Shown here: piece after piece, positions 1-7,425 of the stretch | Numbering within the stretch: position 1 is the first letter of the stretch | How the letters are laid out: each line of letters opens with the position of its first letter | Assembly: GCA_964586135.1 (NCBI GenBank) | Contig: CAZPGS010000004.1 | Location: forward strand, 1 to 28,661 | DNA from: WYZ-LMO8 sp964586135 | GTDB taxonomy: Archaea; Thermoproteota; Methanomethylicia; Nezhaarchaeales; WYZ-LMO8 | Reading direction: 5' to 3' | DNA length: 28,661 bases | Notes under the pieces: generated by a model | Told to the model about the DNA's origin: nothing | What the model saw: only the letters and a program-made list of their open reading frames with translations | The model's database searches: none | Position numbers and translations under genes: made by a program

Positions 1-10
1 TAGAGAAGTT

Positions 11-661
11 TTAGGCTGTCGTAATGGTGGTGCATAGAGTATCCAAGCCCTTGATTACGGCCCTCACCCTCTCGGGCACGAGGCCGTTTACGACCACGCA
101 CTCCACGCCAGAGCCCCTCAGGTATTGCGCTAGCGCCGAGTCGAGGCAAGTCTTCATGGACTCAAGCCGGCTTAGGGGCACTCTCGAGAAGACTCTGGCC
201 GGGTCCTCCGGGTCGTGTAGCCCGTCGACGTCCTTAACGAGCACGAGCCTCTTGGCGTTGCACGCCTTGGCCACGACGGCCGCTATGCAGTCGGAGCCCG
301 CTTCCCAAGAGTGCTCTAGCAAGTCCAAACCGGCTATCAACTCACTCGGCAAGAGCACTGGGATGGCAAGGCCCGATATCCTCTTAGCCTCTGCCAATGC
401 CTTGACGGGCACTGATCCGTCTATTAGCTCGCTCAACATCAGCCCGTACTGGTCGACGGCTAGCAAGGCCATCTCATGCGCTGCGTCGTCCGAAAGGGAG
501 TAGACCCTCTGCACCTGCCTCACCAAGTCTGTGAAGGGGCCTCCTCCGGGGGTGACTATGCACTTCTCGCCCCTAAGCCACTGAGACAGCCCTCGGCAGA
601 GCTCCTTAAGCTCTCGAGGGTATTTGCAGAGCGAGCCTCCTATCTTAACGACGAGGTCCAT
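11..661 (-). CDS. mfnE: MfnE-type furan phosphate kinase (amino acid kinase family)
   Basis: A 216-residue amino-acid-kinase-fold protein. It has the N-terminal VKIGGSL glycine motif, PGGGPF near residue 40, a GSDCIAA substrate/nucleotide segment near 122 and LVKDVDGL near 141, all typical of the carbamate/aspartate/uridylate kinase superfamily. In methanogens MfnE phosphorylates (5-(aminomethyl)furan-3-yl)methyl phosphate to the diphosphate, the activated furan used in methanofuran synthesis. Assignment rests on the fold, the short length and the upstream neighbour: its start overlaps the 3' end of mfnF by 22 nt, so the two are probably co-transcribed and translationally coupled. The ATG at 661 is the natural start because residue 1 leads directly into the first beta strand. 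Other small-molecule kinases of the superfamily remain possible, but the C1 context favours MfnE. Confidence 0.82.
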   Translation of the reverse strand: MDLVVKIGGSLCKYPRELKELCRGLSQWLRGEKCIVTPGGGPFTDLVRQVQRVYSLSDDAAHEMALLAVDQYGLMLSELIDGSVPVKALAEAKRISGLAIPVLLPSELIAGLDLLEHSWEAGSDCIAAVVAKACNAKRLVLVKDVDGLHDPEDPARVFSRVPLSRLESMKTCLDSALAQYLRGSGVECVVVNGLVPERVRAVIKGLDTLCTTITTA

Positions 662-1704
662 CTCCCTACGTCGACCCCCATGTAGTGGGCGAGATATAGG
701 GCCAGAGAGGCGGAGGTCAGGGCCACGCTGTTGTCCCTACCTATCAGGTTTCTCAAGAGCACTCCTCGCAGTCCAGCCCTCCATAGGGCGTCTAGCGCTA
801 TGAAGTCCCCAAGGCCGGCCGCGAGGCCGACGTCGAGGCAACGGTCCTCTGACGCCAGCCTGCTCAGTACCTGCAGAACTCCCTCGACAACCCTTTCTAC
901 GACCTTTTCGTATACAAAGCGGGCCATCAGCTTGGTCTGAAGGGGCTTCAGCATCTTGCCGTCGCCGCAGACGACCCTCGAGAGCCTCTCGTGGCACTCC
1001 TCGACGCTCCTGCCCCTTCCGTCGGGCGTGGCCACGTCGTACTCCTCTTCTCTCAACAGACCGAGCACTAAGTTGACGTCGCCCACGTTGGCGAAGTACT
1101 CGGAGGACGTCCTGCACCACAGCCCATTGACCGGGACCGCGTAGGCGACAGATGATACGGGGGTCCTGAGAGCGCCGACGTAGACTATCTCGCCCAAGGT
1201 CATCTTCTCGACGTCGTTAAGCCCCCTCGCCGCGACCCTTCCCCCTACGACGGGCGTTATGGTGGTGGTAGTGCTACCGACGTCCACGACCATGCAGTTC
1301 TCCTCGAGGAGGGAGGCGAACCAGCCGACGCACCACCAGTTAGCGGCCGCCACGCCCATGTAGCGGTCGGCGGCTTCGCGGGGGCTGAGAAGCGACCCGT
1401 CGCTCGCCACTACCTTGAAGTCCTCAAACACCTCTCTCGCTTTGCGCAGGACCGTGTCAACGCCTTCTCTCTTGTCTCTGAATACGTCAGAGAGCTCGGC
1501 GGTCATAGTTAAGGCGATGCCGCTCACGGACTTGGGGTCACAGCCTAACAGGGTCACGGTGTGCTCTATGGCCTTGGAGAGCCCGTCGACCCCTCTAACC
1601 CAGAGGGGGTAGTGTAACTTGGCAGACCTCAGGGCGAACGCGCCATCGGCTTTGAATAGCGAGGCTTTGATATTGGCGCCTCCTACGTCCAGCCCTAAGA
1701 ACAA
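640..1704 (-). CDS. mfnF: MfnF, methanofuran intermediate synthase (hydantoinase/oxoprolinase-like)
   Basis: A 354-residue protein starting GLDVGGANIKAS, with a second phosphate-type loop VVDVGSTTTT near residue 140. These are the signature segments of the ASKHA-like family annotated as H4MPT-linked C1 transfer pathway protein. MfnF joins the furan diphosphate made by MfnE to gamma-glutamyltyramine, forming the glutamylated phenoxymethylfuran core of methanofuran. The start is a TTG at 1704. It follows a GGTGA ribosome-binding-like sequence and puts LGLDVGGA at the extreme N-terminus, as in the family. A TATA-like box (1746-1754) lies at a spacing that predicts a leader of about 20 nt. The gene overlaps mfnE by 22 nt. 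Both enzymes would supply the C1 carrier used by the Fwd and Ftr proteins encoded 3-9 kb away. Confidence 0.85.
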   Translation of the reverse strand: MFLGLDVGGANIKASLFKADGAFALRSAKLHYPLWVRGVDGLSKAIEHTVTLLGCDPKSVSGIALTMTAELSDVFRDKREGVDTVLRKAREVFEDFKVVASDGSLLSPREAADRYMGVAAANWWCVGWFASLLEENCMVVDVGSTTTTITPVVGGRVAARGLNDVEKMTLGEIVYVGALRTPVSSVAYAVPVNGLWCRTSSEYFANVGDVNLVLGLLREEEYDVATPDGRGRSVEECHERLSRVVCGDGKMLKPLQTKLMARFVYEKVVERVVEGVLQVLSRLASEDRCLDVGLAAGLGDFIALDALWRAGLRGVLLRNLIGRDNSVALTSASLALYLAHYMGVDVGRWTSSLR

Positions 1705-1745
1705 TTGCCTTCACCCACACCACTAGCAAATCGGCGCTACAAAAA

Positions 1746-1754
1746 TAGTTTAAA
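1746..1754 (-). promoter_or_regulatory. Promoter (TATA box) of mfnF-mfnE
   Basis: Read on the minus strand this is TTTAAACTA, about 45 bp before the TTG start of mfnF. With the usual 26 bp to the start site, transcription would begin near 1724. The 1705-1916 gap between mfnF and the HisA-like gene otherwise holds only the divergent promoter on the plus strand. Confidence 0.5.
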
Positions 1755-1840
1755 GGCGGTGTTGAGAGTCATCTGCCACCTAGGCTTCCCGCTGAAGTAG
1801 GCCCCTTGACGCGAACTCGCCATCGGCTCGCTAACATCAA

Positions 1841-1850
1841 TTTTTATAAG
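1841..1850 (+). promoter_or_regulatory. Promoter (TATA box) of the HisA-like gene
   Basis: TTTTTATAAG sits about 70 bp before the chosen ATG at 1917, giving a predicted start site near 1872 and a leader of about 45 nt. The surrounding 100 bp is AT-rich relative to the coding regions. The reading frame is open further upstream (to 1806), but that part would be transcribed only from an earlier start site, so it is not taken as coding. Confidence 0.5.
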
Positions 1851-1916
1851 CTTTCCACTTCTCGCTGTCTGAGTTTTGAGGGTTGCCCGGGACCCTACGC
1901 TGTGCGTGGTGTGCTC

Positions 1917-2636
1917 ATGAGGGTGATACCGGTCATAGACTTGAAGGGCGGATGCGTTGTTCATGCAGTTCTCGGGCTTAGGGACTTTTACAAACCCATA
2001 TCCGATAGCGTTTACGGGACTTGCGAGCCCGTGGAACTAGCGGCCAAGCTGGCCCTCGAGGGGTTTAAGGTCATCTACGTGGCCGACATAGACTCGATAA
2101 TGGGCGGAGAGGTGGACGAGGAGGTCTTCAGGTCATTGAGGAGGCTTGGAGTCGAGGTGATAGCCGACATAGGCGTAGCCGACGAGAGGACTTTGAAAAA
2201 GGCCATCGAGTTGGCCGACTACCCGGTCATAGCGACCGAGAGCTTGCCCAGCCTGGGCTTCCTCTCAAGCGCCCTCAAGAGGTGCGGCGATAGGGCCTTC
2301 GTGAGCCTGGACTTGAAGGGCGGGAGGGTCGTCAGCCGAGCCCCCGAAGTCTCCGGCAAAGGCCTACGCGAGGCTTGTAAGCTCTTCAAGGCGCTAGGCG
2401 CCCTAAGGGTCATCTTGATAGACTTCGACAGGATAGGCTCCTGCTCTGGGCCCAACACAGAGGGGGCAAGGGGTCTCGTGGAAGAGGGCTTTGAGGTCTA
2501 CGTCGGTGGTGGGGTTAGAGGGATCGGCGACCTCATTAAGCTTCGCGAAATAGGCGTCTCTGGCGTCCTCGTGGCCTCAGCCCTGCATTCAGGCAAGATC
2601 CGAGCCCACGAGCTCGGGGCTCTTGGGTTCATCTAG
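1917..2636 (+). CDS. HisA/HisF-family TIM-barrel protein (COG1411-like)
   Basis: A 239-residue (beta/alpha)8 barrel related to phosphoribosylformimino-AICAR isomerase. Family signatures visible are VIPVIDLKGG at the N-terminus, VADIDSI near 60, SLDLKGGRV near 130 and the phosphate-binding YVGGGVRG near 200. It is not placed among histidine genes. It lies between methanofuran genes and mch, which matches the subgroup of HisA-related proteins that travels with H4MPT/methanofuran genes in methanogens and methylotrophs. A role in cofactor synthesis is therefore more likely than histidine synthesis, but the reaction is not shown by the sequence. ATG 1917 is preferred over upstream in-frame codons because it starts exactly at the first beta strand. 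A GTG at 1911 is an alternative. Confidence 0.75.
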   Translation: MRVIPVIDLKGGCVVHAVLGLRDFYKPISDSVYGTCEPVELAAKLALEGFKVIYVADIDSIMGGEVDEEVFRSLRRLGVEVIADIGVADERTLKKAIELADYPVIATESLPSLGFLSSALKRCGDRAFVSLDLKGGRVVSRAPEVSGKGLREACKLFKALGALRVILIDFDRIGSCSGPNTEGARGLVEEGFEVYVGGGVRGIGDLIKLREIGVSGVLVASALHSGKIRAHELGALGFI

Positions 2637-2654
2637 CTCAAGAACCAGGCGAAA

Positions 2655-2664
2655 AGATATATAC
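2655..2664 (+). promoter_or_regulatory. Promoter (TATA box) of mch
   Basis: AGATATATAC is centred near 2659, so transcription is predicted to start around 2685. The upstream GTG at 2670 would then lie outside the transcript, which favours a start at GTG 2700 (or 2691) with a very short leader. Confidence 0.55.
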
Positions 2665-2699
2665 TCTTTGTGAAAAGCAGGTATGCTACGGTGATTGAC

Positions 2700-3650
2700 G
2701 TGGTTAGCGTCAACAAACTGACCATGAGGTTAGTTAAGGAGCTTATGGACAACCAAGAGGAGTACCGAGTCAAGGTCGAGAAGCTGGCCTGCGGGGCTAC
2801 GGTGATTGACACGGGGCTGGAGGTCGCGGGAGGCTACATGGCCGGGCTCAAGCTAGCGGAGATATGCTTGGGCGGCTTGGCCAAGTGCTGGCTCACATAT
2901 CAGGCCTACGGCGACCTCGAGCTCCCCGCGATAGTCGTAGCCACTGATCACCCAGCGCTCTCGCTCTTAGGATGTCAGCTCGCTGGTTGGATGGTAAAGG
3001 TCGGGGACTTCTTCGCGGCGTCCTCCGGACCTGCACGGGCCCTAGCGCTGAAGCCCAAGAAGGTCTTCGAGAAGATAGGGTACAGAGATGAGCACAACGA
3101 AGCGGTCATAGTCATGGAAACCTCCAAGAAGCCCACAGACGAAGTGGCTCAGAAAGTGGCTGCGGAGTGCAAGGTCTCTCCACAAAATCTGTACATAGTC
3201 CTGACGACGACGGCCTCCATGGCTGGCTCGGTGCAGGTGTCGGGAAGAGTCGCTGAGACCGGCTTATACAGGCTCGAGTACTTGGGGCTCGACCCCAATA
3301 AAGTCGTCTTTGCCAGCGGCTCGGCCCCCATCATGCCCCCGCACCCAGACACGGGGATGGCAACGGCCAAAGAGGAGGACGCCTTGATATATGGAGGCGT
3401 CGGTTGCTACGTCGTAGACGAAGAGGACTCCAAGCTAATGGAGTACAAGGACAAGGCCCCCGCGACGGCTTGGCCCGGCTACGGAAAGACATCCTACGAG
3501 GCGTTAAAGGCCGTGGGCTTCGACTGGTCAAAACTCGACCCCTCGTTCTTCACCATAGGCAAGTTCGTGTTGACCGGCAAGAGGAGCGGGAAGACTTACG
3601 TGGGCGGAAAGGTAAACCCAGAAGTGCTGAAGAAAACCTTGGAGCTTTGA
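2700..3650 (+). CDS. mch: Methenyl-tetrahydromethanopterin cyclohydrolase
   Basis: A 316-residue enzyme that interconverts 5-formyl-H4MPT and methenyl-H4MPT in the cytoplasm. Recognisable family segments are VSVNK at the N-terminus, GATVIDTG, GGYMAGL, VATDHPALS, AASSGPARALALKPK and GSAPIMPPHP, with KTSYEALK toward the C-terminus. Length matches known Mch proteins (about 315-320). The start is placed at GTG 2700, giving the characteristic MVSVN N-terminus. The open frame extends to 2670, but a TATA box at 2655-2664 would put that codon upstream of the mRNA. It follows the HisA-like gene by 63 bp and precedes mer on the same strand. A T-rich stretch after the stop may end transcription, and mer has its own promoter. 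Confidence 0.95.
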   Translation: MVSVNKLTMRLVKELMDNQEEYRVKVEKLACGATVIDTGLEVAGGYMAGLKLAEICLGGLAKCWLTYQAYGDLELPAIVVATDHPALSLLGCQLAGWMVKVGDFFAASSGPARALALKPKKVFEKIGYRDEHNEAVIVMETSKKPTDEVAQKVAAECKVSPQNLYIVLTTTASMAGSVQVSGRVAETGLYRLEYLGLDPNKVVFASGSAPIMPPHPDTGMATAKEEDALIYGGVGCYVVDEEDSKLMEYKDKAPATAWPGYGKTSYEALKAVGFDWSKLDPSFFTIGKFVLTGKRSGKTYVGGKVNPEVLKKTLEL

Positions 3651-3677
3651 AAACGAAAACACCGATGCCCTCAGCTC

Positions 3678-3690
3678 TCTTCTTTTTATG
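3678..3690 (+). terminator. T-rich termination signal after mch
   Basis: A CTCTTCTTTTTAT pyrimidine/T tract lies about 30 bp after the mch stop. Archaeal RNA polymerase commonly terminates at such T runs without a strong hairpin. The 3651-3824 gap contains this tract and the mer promoter; I see no gene in it. Confidence 0.35.
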
Positions 3691-3763
3691 TTGAAGTCCG
3701 AGACGAGAAGAGAGCCGGCTTTGAGCCATAGTTTGCCGCTCCAAACCACAGCGATAGAACAAG

Positions 3764-3772
3764 CTTTAAATA
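3764..3772 (+). promoter_or_regulatory. Promoter (TATA box) of mer
   Basis: CTTTAAATA lies 61 bp before the mer start, predicting a start site near 3795 and a leader of about 30 nt. That leader contains a strong ribosome binding site (GGAGGTG at 3811-3817), 7 nt before the GTG start. Confidence 0.6.
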
Positions 3773-3824
3773 GTGTTTTGAAGTGTAATGCCCGTGATCG
3801 GCGCTAAGCAGGAGGTGTTCTTGG

Positions 3825-4820
3825 GTGCCGCTGAAGTTTGGTGTGGAGTTCGTCCCCACGACCACGATCGACGGGCTTGTGAGCTCAATAGTCCAAGCCG
3901 AGAACTTGGGCTTTGACTACGTGTGGGTGACAGACCATTACACTAATAGGTGCACCTATATAGCCCTGACGGCAGCCGCACTAAACACGAAGAGCATAAA
4001 GCTCGGTCCAGGGGTCACAAATCCATTTCACGTGCACCCGGCTTGGACCGCTTCCGCGATAGCGACTTTGAACGAGGTCAGCAATGGCAGGGCCGTCTTG
4101 GGGCTGGGCCCCGGCGACCGCTCCACCCTCGGCCAGCTGGGCATAAGCCTCGAAAAGCCCCTAACTGCCGTCAGGGAGGCTGTTGAGATAATAAGGAGGC
4201 TGTGGACTGGCGAGGTCCTGAACTTCGCGGGGAGCGTGTTTCGTCTAACCAATGCCAGGCTCAGCTTCAAGCCTTCAACGCCAATACCGGTATACATAGG
4301 CGCTCAAGGGCCCAAGATGCTCGAGCTCGCAGGGGCAATAGGCGACGGCGTGCTGATCAACGCGTCGCACCCCAAGGACTTCGAGGTAGCAATGAAGTTC
4401 ATAAAGGAGGGTGTCACGAAGACTGGCAAAAGCATGGACAAAGTAGATGTCGTGGCCTATGCGGCCCTCTCCGTCGACGAGAATGCCGCCAAGGCTAGAG
4501 ACGCTGCTAGGATCGTTGTGGCCTTCATAGTGGCTGGTGCGCCGGACGAAGTCCTAGAGAGGCACGGGGTTAAGAGGGAAGAGGTCGAGGCGATAAGAGG
4601 CGCCTTAGCTAAAGGGGACGTCCCTGGGGCTGGCAAGGCGGTCTCCGACGCTTCTCTAGAAGCTTTCTCGATATCAGGGACGCCCGAGGACTGCATAACG
4701 AAGATCGAGCAGTTGGTGAAGGTCGGAGTGACGCAGTTCGTAGCGGGATCGCCCTTAGGCCCCAAGAAGAAGGTTGCCATGGAAATGATAGGGAGAAAAA
4801 TAATAGCGGCCTTCAAGTAA
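3825..4820 (+). CDS. mer: F420-dependent methylene-tetrahydromethanopterin reductase
   Basis: A 331-residue luciferase-like TIM-barrel enzyme that reduces methylene-H4MPT to methyl-H4MPT with reduced F420 (reversible). The sequence shows the family pattern: KFGVEFVP at the N-terminus, GFDYVWVTDHY near 30, GPGVTNPFHVHP near 66, GRAVLGLGPGD near 90 and IPVYIGAQGPKMLELAG near 155. It contains AGSPLGP near the C-terminus. The GTG start follows a GGAGGTG site at good spacing. The gene is monocistronic and convergent with fwdC, from which it is separated by a T-rich stretch. Distantly related F420-dependent dehydrogenases share the fold, but placement beside mch, mtd, ftr and fwd makes Mer the best call. 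Confidence 0.92.
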   Translation: MPLKFGVEFVPTTTIDGLVSSIVQAENLGFDYVWVTDHYTNRCTYIALTAAALNTKSIKLGPGVTNPFHVHPAWTASAIATLNEVSNGRAVLGLGPGDRSTLGQLGISLEKPLTAVREAVEIIRRLWTGEVLNFAGSVFRLTNARLSFKPSTPIPVYIGAQGPKMLELAGAIGDGVLINASHPKDFEVAMKFIKEGVTKTGKSMDKVDVVAYAALSVDENAAKARDAARIVVAFIVAGAPDEVLERHGVKREEVEAIRGALAKGDVPGAGKAVSDASLEAFSISGTPEDCITKIEQLVKVGVTQFVAGSPLGPKKKVAMEMIGRKIIAAFK

Positions 4821-4821
4821 A

Positions 4822-4843
4822 GCTTTTTCTTTCCTTTTTCTTT
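4822..4843. terminator. T-rich intergenic terminator between convergent mer and fwdC
   Basis: The 28 bp between the two stop codons is almost entirely T/C on the plus strand, with runs of five T. It would act as a terminator for mer. For fwdC (minus strand) the same tract is A-rich, so fwdC termination probably lies further inside mer. Confidence 0.45.
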
Positions 4844-4848
4844 AAGCG

Positions 4849-5709
4849 TTATAGCTCGGCTTCGACCTTCCCTGCTATGAGGTCCTCGTATTTCTTGAGG
4901 TGCGGGTTGTTCTTGAGGTTGACCATCAGCCTGCCGCCGCACTTCTCGCTCGCCACGGCGTCGCCCACGAACACTAGCAGAGGGCCTTCTACCTTCTCCC
5001 CTGCGACCTTTATCGAGGGCCTTACCTCGTCGACGTAGAAGCTCGGCAATATCGTCGGCAACCTCCCAACGATTATTACTCTTCCACCAGTCATCCTCGC
5101 CCCAGCCTTGCCAGCGCAGCTCCCCTTCACTAGTATGGTCCCGCCCTTCATCTCCAAGCCGGGCATGATGTCGCACGACCCGTCGACTATTATCGTCCCG
5201 CCCTTCATGCCCAGCCCTACCTCAGCTCCGGCATCGCCGTGGATTATTATCGTCCCGCCCTTCATGCCCTTAGGCGGCAACTCGCCTCTGTAGGCCCCGC
5301 CCACTCGATCATCGGCCGACCCGAAGACCTCTATCACGCCGTCGGACATCTTGGCCCCTAAGCAGAGGCCCGCAGGACCCCTCACTATCAGCTTGCCCCC
5401 CTTCATCTTTCTACCAGCGTAGGGCCCTACGCCCCCAAGGACCTCTACCTCTCCCGAGCTCATCTTCTCGCCGACGCGCCAAAGCCTGTTGGTGTAGCCC
5501 TTGAATACCACCTTGAGCTCCTCCGGCCTCGAGGCCGGCTCGCCCTCCACTTGGAAGAGGTCCCCGAGCTTTAGCCGCCTATTGCCCACCCATACCGGCA
5601 TCTTCGACACTTCGTTTAAGGAGAGCCCAGCTATCTTGTCCGGGATTACTGCCTCGACTTCTACCGGGACGCTCGGGTCCTTGACTAGGCTTAACGTCAA
5701 GACTGGCAT
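4849..5709 (-). CDS. fwdC: Formylmethanofuran dehydrogenase subunit C
   Basis: A 286-residue protein. Its middle (about residues 80-215) is built of repeated MKGGxIxV-type units spaced every 18-30 residues, forming the right-handed beta-helix typical of FwdC and the glutamate synthase alpha C-terminal domain. FwdC is a structural subunit of the tungsten/molybdenum enzyme that reduces CO2 to formylmethanofuran. The N-terminal part (1-75) resembles the FwdC head, with LSLNEVSKMPVWVGN. The ATG start abuts the fwdA stop codon with no spacer, so translation is coupled. It is last in the operon mtd-fwdDB-fwdA-fwdC. The repeats also appear at DNA level as near-identical short segments around 5190-5275. 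Confidence 0.93.
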   Translation of the reverse strand: MPVLTLSLVKDPSVPVEVEAVIPDKIAGLSLNEVSKMPVWVGNRRLKLGDLFQVEGEPASRPEELKVVFKGYTNRLWRVGEKMSSGEVEVLGGVGPYAGRKMKGGKLIVRGPAGLCLGAKMSDGVIEVFGSADDRVGGAYRGELPPKGMKGGTIIIHGDAGAEVGLGMKGGTIIVDGSCDIMPGLEMKGGTILVKGSCAGKAGARMTGGRVIIVGRLPTILPSFYVDEVRPSIKVAGEKVEGPLLVFVGDAVASEKCGGRLMVNLKNNPHLKKYEDLIAGKVEAEL

Positions 5710-7425
5710 TTAGCCCGCCTCCACTTTGACGGGGTTTCTGAGCTCCTTATCGTCTATTATGTAATTGCTGAAGGACACGCTGTAGTACTGGTTAAACGTC
5801 TCTTTAAGGCGCTTGACGGTCCCGTCGTAGACCGCCTTGTCAACCATCTTCGTCGCGTCGACGTAGTACGTGGCCCCATACACGTCCGGCTCCACGACCT
5901 TGCCCTCCTTCACGACCACCACACCGGACTTTATAGTGCAGTAGGCCCTCCTGAAGGCCTTGACGAAGGCCTTGTAGTCCCTCGAGACGTCCACCTCCTT
6001 AGGATTCAGGTCGTAGATCGCCACGTCGGCGTCCGCCCCAACCCCCAAGTGGCCCTTGCGATTCTCGAGCCCCAGCAACTTCGCGGGGCCAGCGCTCGTG
6101 ACTATCGCCACGTCATACAACGTGTACTCCCTGTCTATCGACGGCAAGGCCGCGTGCTTGAGGCCTCTCCTATTGACCTCCGCCATGACCTCCTCCCTAG
6201 CCTTCTTGCTCACGAGCCAGGAGAGGGCCGTCGGGTACTTGGTGAACCTGCCGGCGTTGGGGTTGTCGGTGGAGAAGACTATCTTCCAAGGGTCTTTGGC
6301 CAGCAGCGCCACGTCGAGCCCTATGCACCACTGCACCGTGTTGACGTAGTTGTTCTTCCTGTAAGCGTAGGGCACGACGCCAGCCGTGACCTCGGACTCG
6401 GTCATGGTGCCGTGCAACTTGCCCATCATTATGTGGAATAGGACGAACTCGAACGGTAGGTCAGCGGTCATGGTCAAAATGCTCCCGAAGACTACCTGTC
6501 CTAAGTCTACCGTTACGTGCTCGTGCGCGTTCAGGTACTTGGCTATCTCCTCCCCTCCCGAGGCGAGGTTGGCCCACGAAGTACCCGCGTAGCCCGTGAA
6601 CTGCACGTGAGTTATGTGGATTATGGGCTTGCCGCCCTTGTAGAGGTCGGACACGCAGTCCATAGTCTTCAACGTCGAGACGTAGTTCCCGGGGAAGCCG
6701 AGCTTATTACAGTGCACGTGTATCGGGTGGGGGAGCTTGAGATCAATGGACACCTTGCACAGAGCCCTCACGATGTCCCTAGGGGTTATGCCTAACTCGG
6801 GCAGCTGGTCGTCCAAGTCCAAGCCTATGCACCTGGTCCACCAAGTGGGCTCGGAAGCACCTGGGTTCACTATCTTTATCCCATACCCCTTAACAGACTT
6901 CAGGGCCCACGCGACATAGGCCTTGAGGGCTTCGAGGTCGCCCTTGCTCACGAGTTCCATGACTATCCTGCTGGAGCCGAAGAGCGGGAGGCAGGCCTTG
7001 TCGACGATGGGGATGTCGTCCAGCTCCTCGTGGGTGTGCCTCGTCTTAAAGGCGGGCGTTGCAGGCTCGACTATCGTCGTCCACCCCATCTGAGCATATC
7101 TATAGCCGATGAAGGTCGTCGATGGGACCGTGAGGCCTACTCCAGACCTACTCATCAACGTTGCCTTGATCAGAGATCTCCTGTGGTCTTGAGGCGTCAT
7201 TATCCTGCCGGCATTGAACTTGGGACCCGCTACGTGCGTGTGAAGGTCTATCCCTCCTGGCATCACTAGCTTGCCTTTGGCGTCTATAACCTTGGCCTTG
7301 CCCTCTATGGTCGATGGATCGACTATCTTGCCGTCGGAGATGCCTATGTCCATGACTTCGCAATCTACCTTGTTTAGCGGGTCGATCACGTATCCTCCTC
7401 TTATTATGAGAGGTTCATGCCTCAC
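5710..7425 (-). CDS. fwdA: Formylmethanofuran dehydrogenase subunit A (amidohydrolase)
   Basis: A 571-residue amidohydrolase-fold subunit. It hosts the binuclear metal centre where formate, channelled from FwdB, is condensed with methanofuran. Metal-site motifs are in order: DLHTHVAG (His62, His64), KIVNPGAS with Lys184 as the likely carboxylated lysine, HPIHVHCNK, HITHVQF and FSTDNPNAG. The start is set at GTG 7425, which gives a family-like N-terminus (RGGYVIDPLNK by residue 19). The frame is open up to 7479, but those codons lie inside fwdDB. The gene overlaps the end of fwdDB by 11 nt and abuts fwdC. Length equals that of known FwdA proteins (about 570), so the subunit looks complete. Confidence 0.95.
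   Translation of the reverse strand: MRHEPLIIRGGYVIDPLNKVDCEVMDIGISDGKIVDPSTIEGKAKVIDAKGKLVMPGGIDLHTHVAGPKFNAGRIMTPQDHRRSLIKATLMSRSGVGLTVPSTTFIGYRYAQMGWTTIVEPATPAFKTRHTHEELDDIPIVDKACLPLFGSSRIVMELVSKGDLEALKAYVAWALKSVKGYGIKIVNPGASEPTWWTRCIGLDLDDQLPELGITPRDIVRALCKVSIDLKLPHPIHVHCNKLGFPGNYVSTLKTMDCVSDLYKGGKPIIHITHVQFTGYAGTSWANLASGGEEIAKYLNAHEHVTVDLGQVVFGSILTMTADLPFEFVLFHIMMGKLHGTMTESEVTAGVVPYAYRKNNYVNTVQWCIGLDVALLAKDPWKIVFSTDNPNAGRFTKYPTALSWLVSKKAREEVMAEVNRRGLKHAALPSIDREYTLYDVAIVTSAGPAKLLGLENRKGHLGVGADADVAIYDLNPKEVDVSRDYKAFVKAFRRAYCTIKSGVVVVKEGKVVEPDVYGATYYVDATKMVDKAVYDGTVKRLKETFNQYYSVSFSNYIIDDKELRNPVKVEAG

Noticed and set aside
4457..5176. Minus-strand 239-codon frame overlapping mer and fwdC
   Set aside because: It is antisense to mer and out of frame with fwdC, with a low-complexity Arg/Gly-rich translation. 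It is a shadow of GC-rich coding sequence.
5108..5293. Apparent tandem DNA repeats in the middle of fwdC
   Set aside because: The repeated units encode the MKGGxIxV beta-helix turns of FwdC. This is protein structural repetition, not a CRISPR or satellite array.
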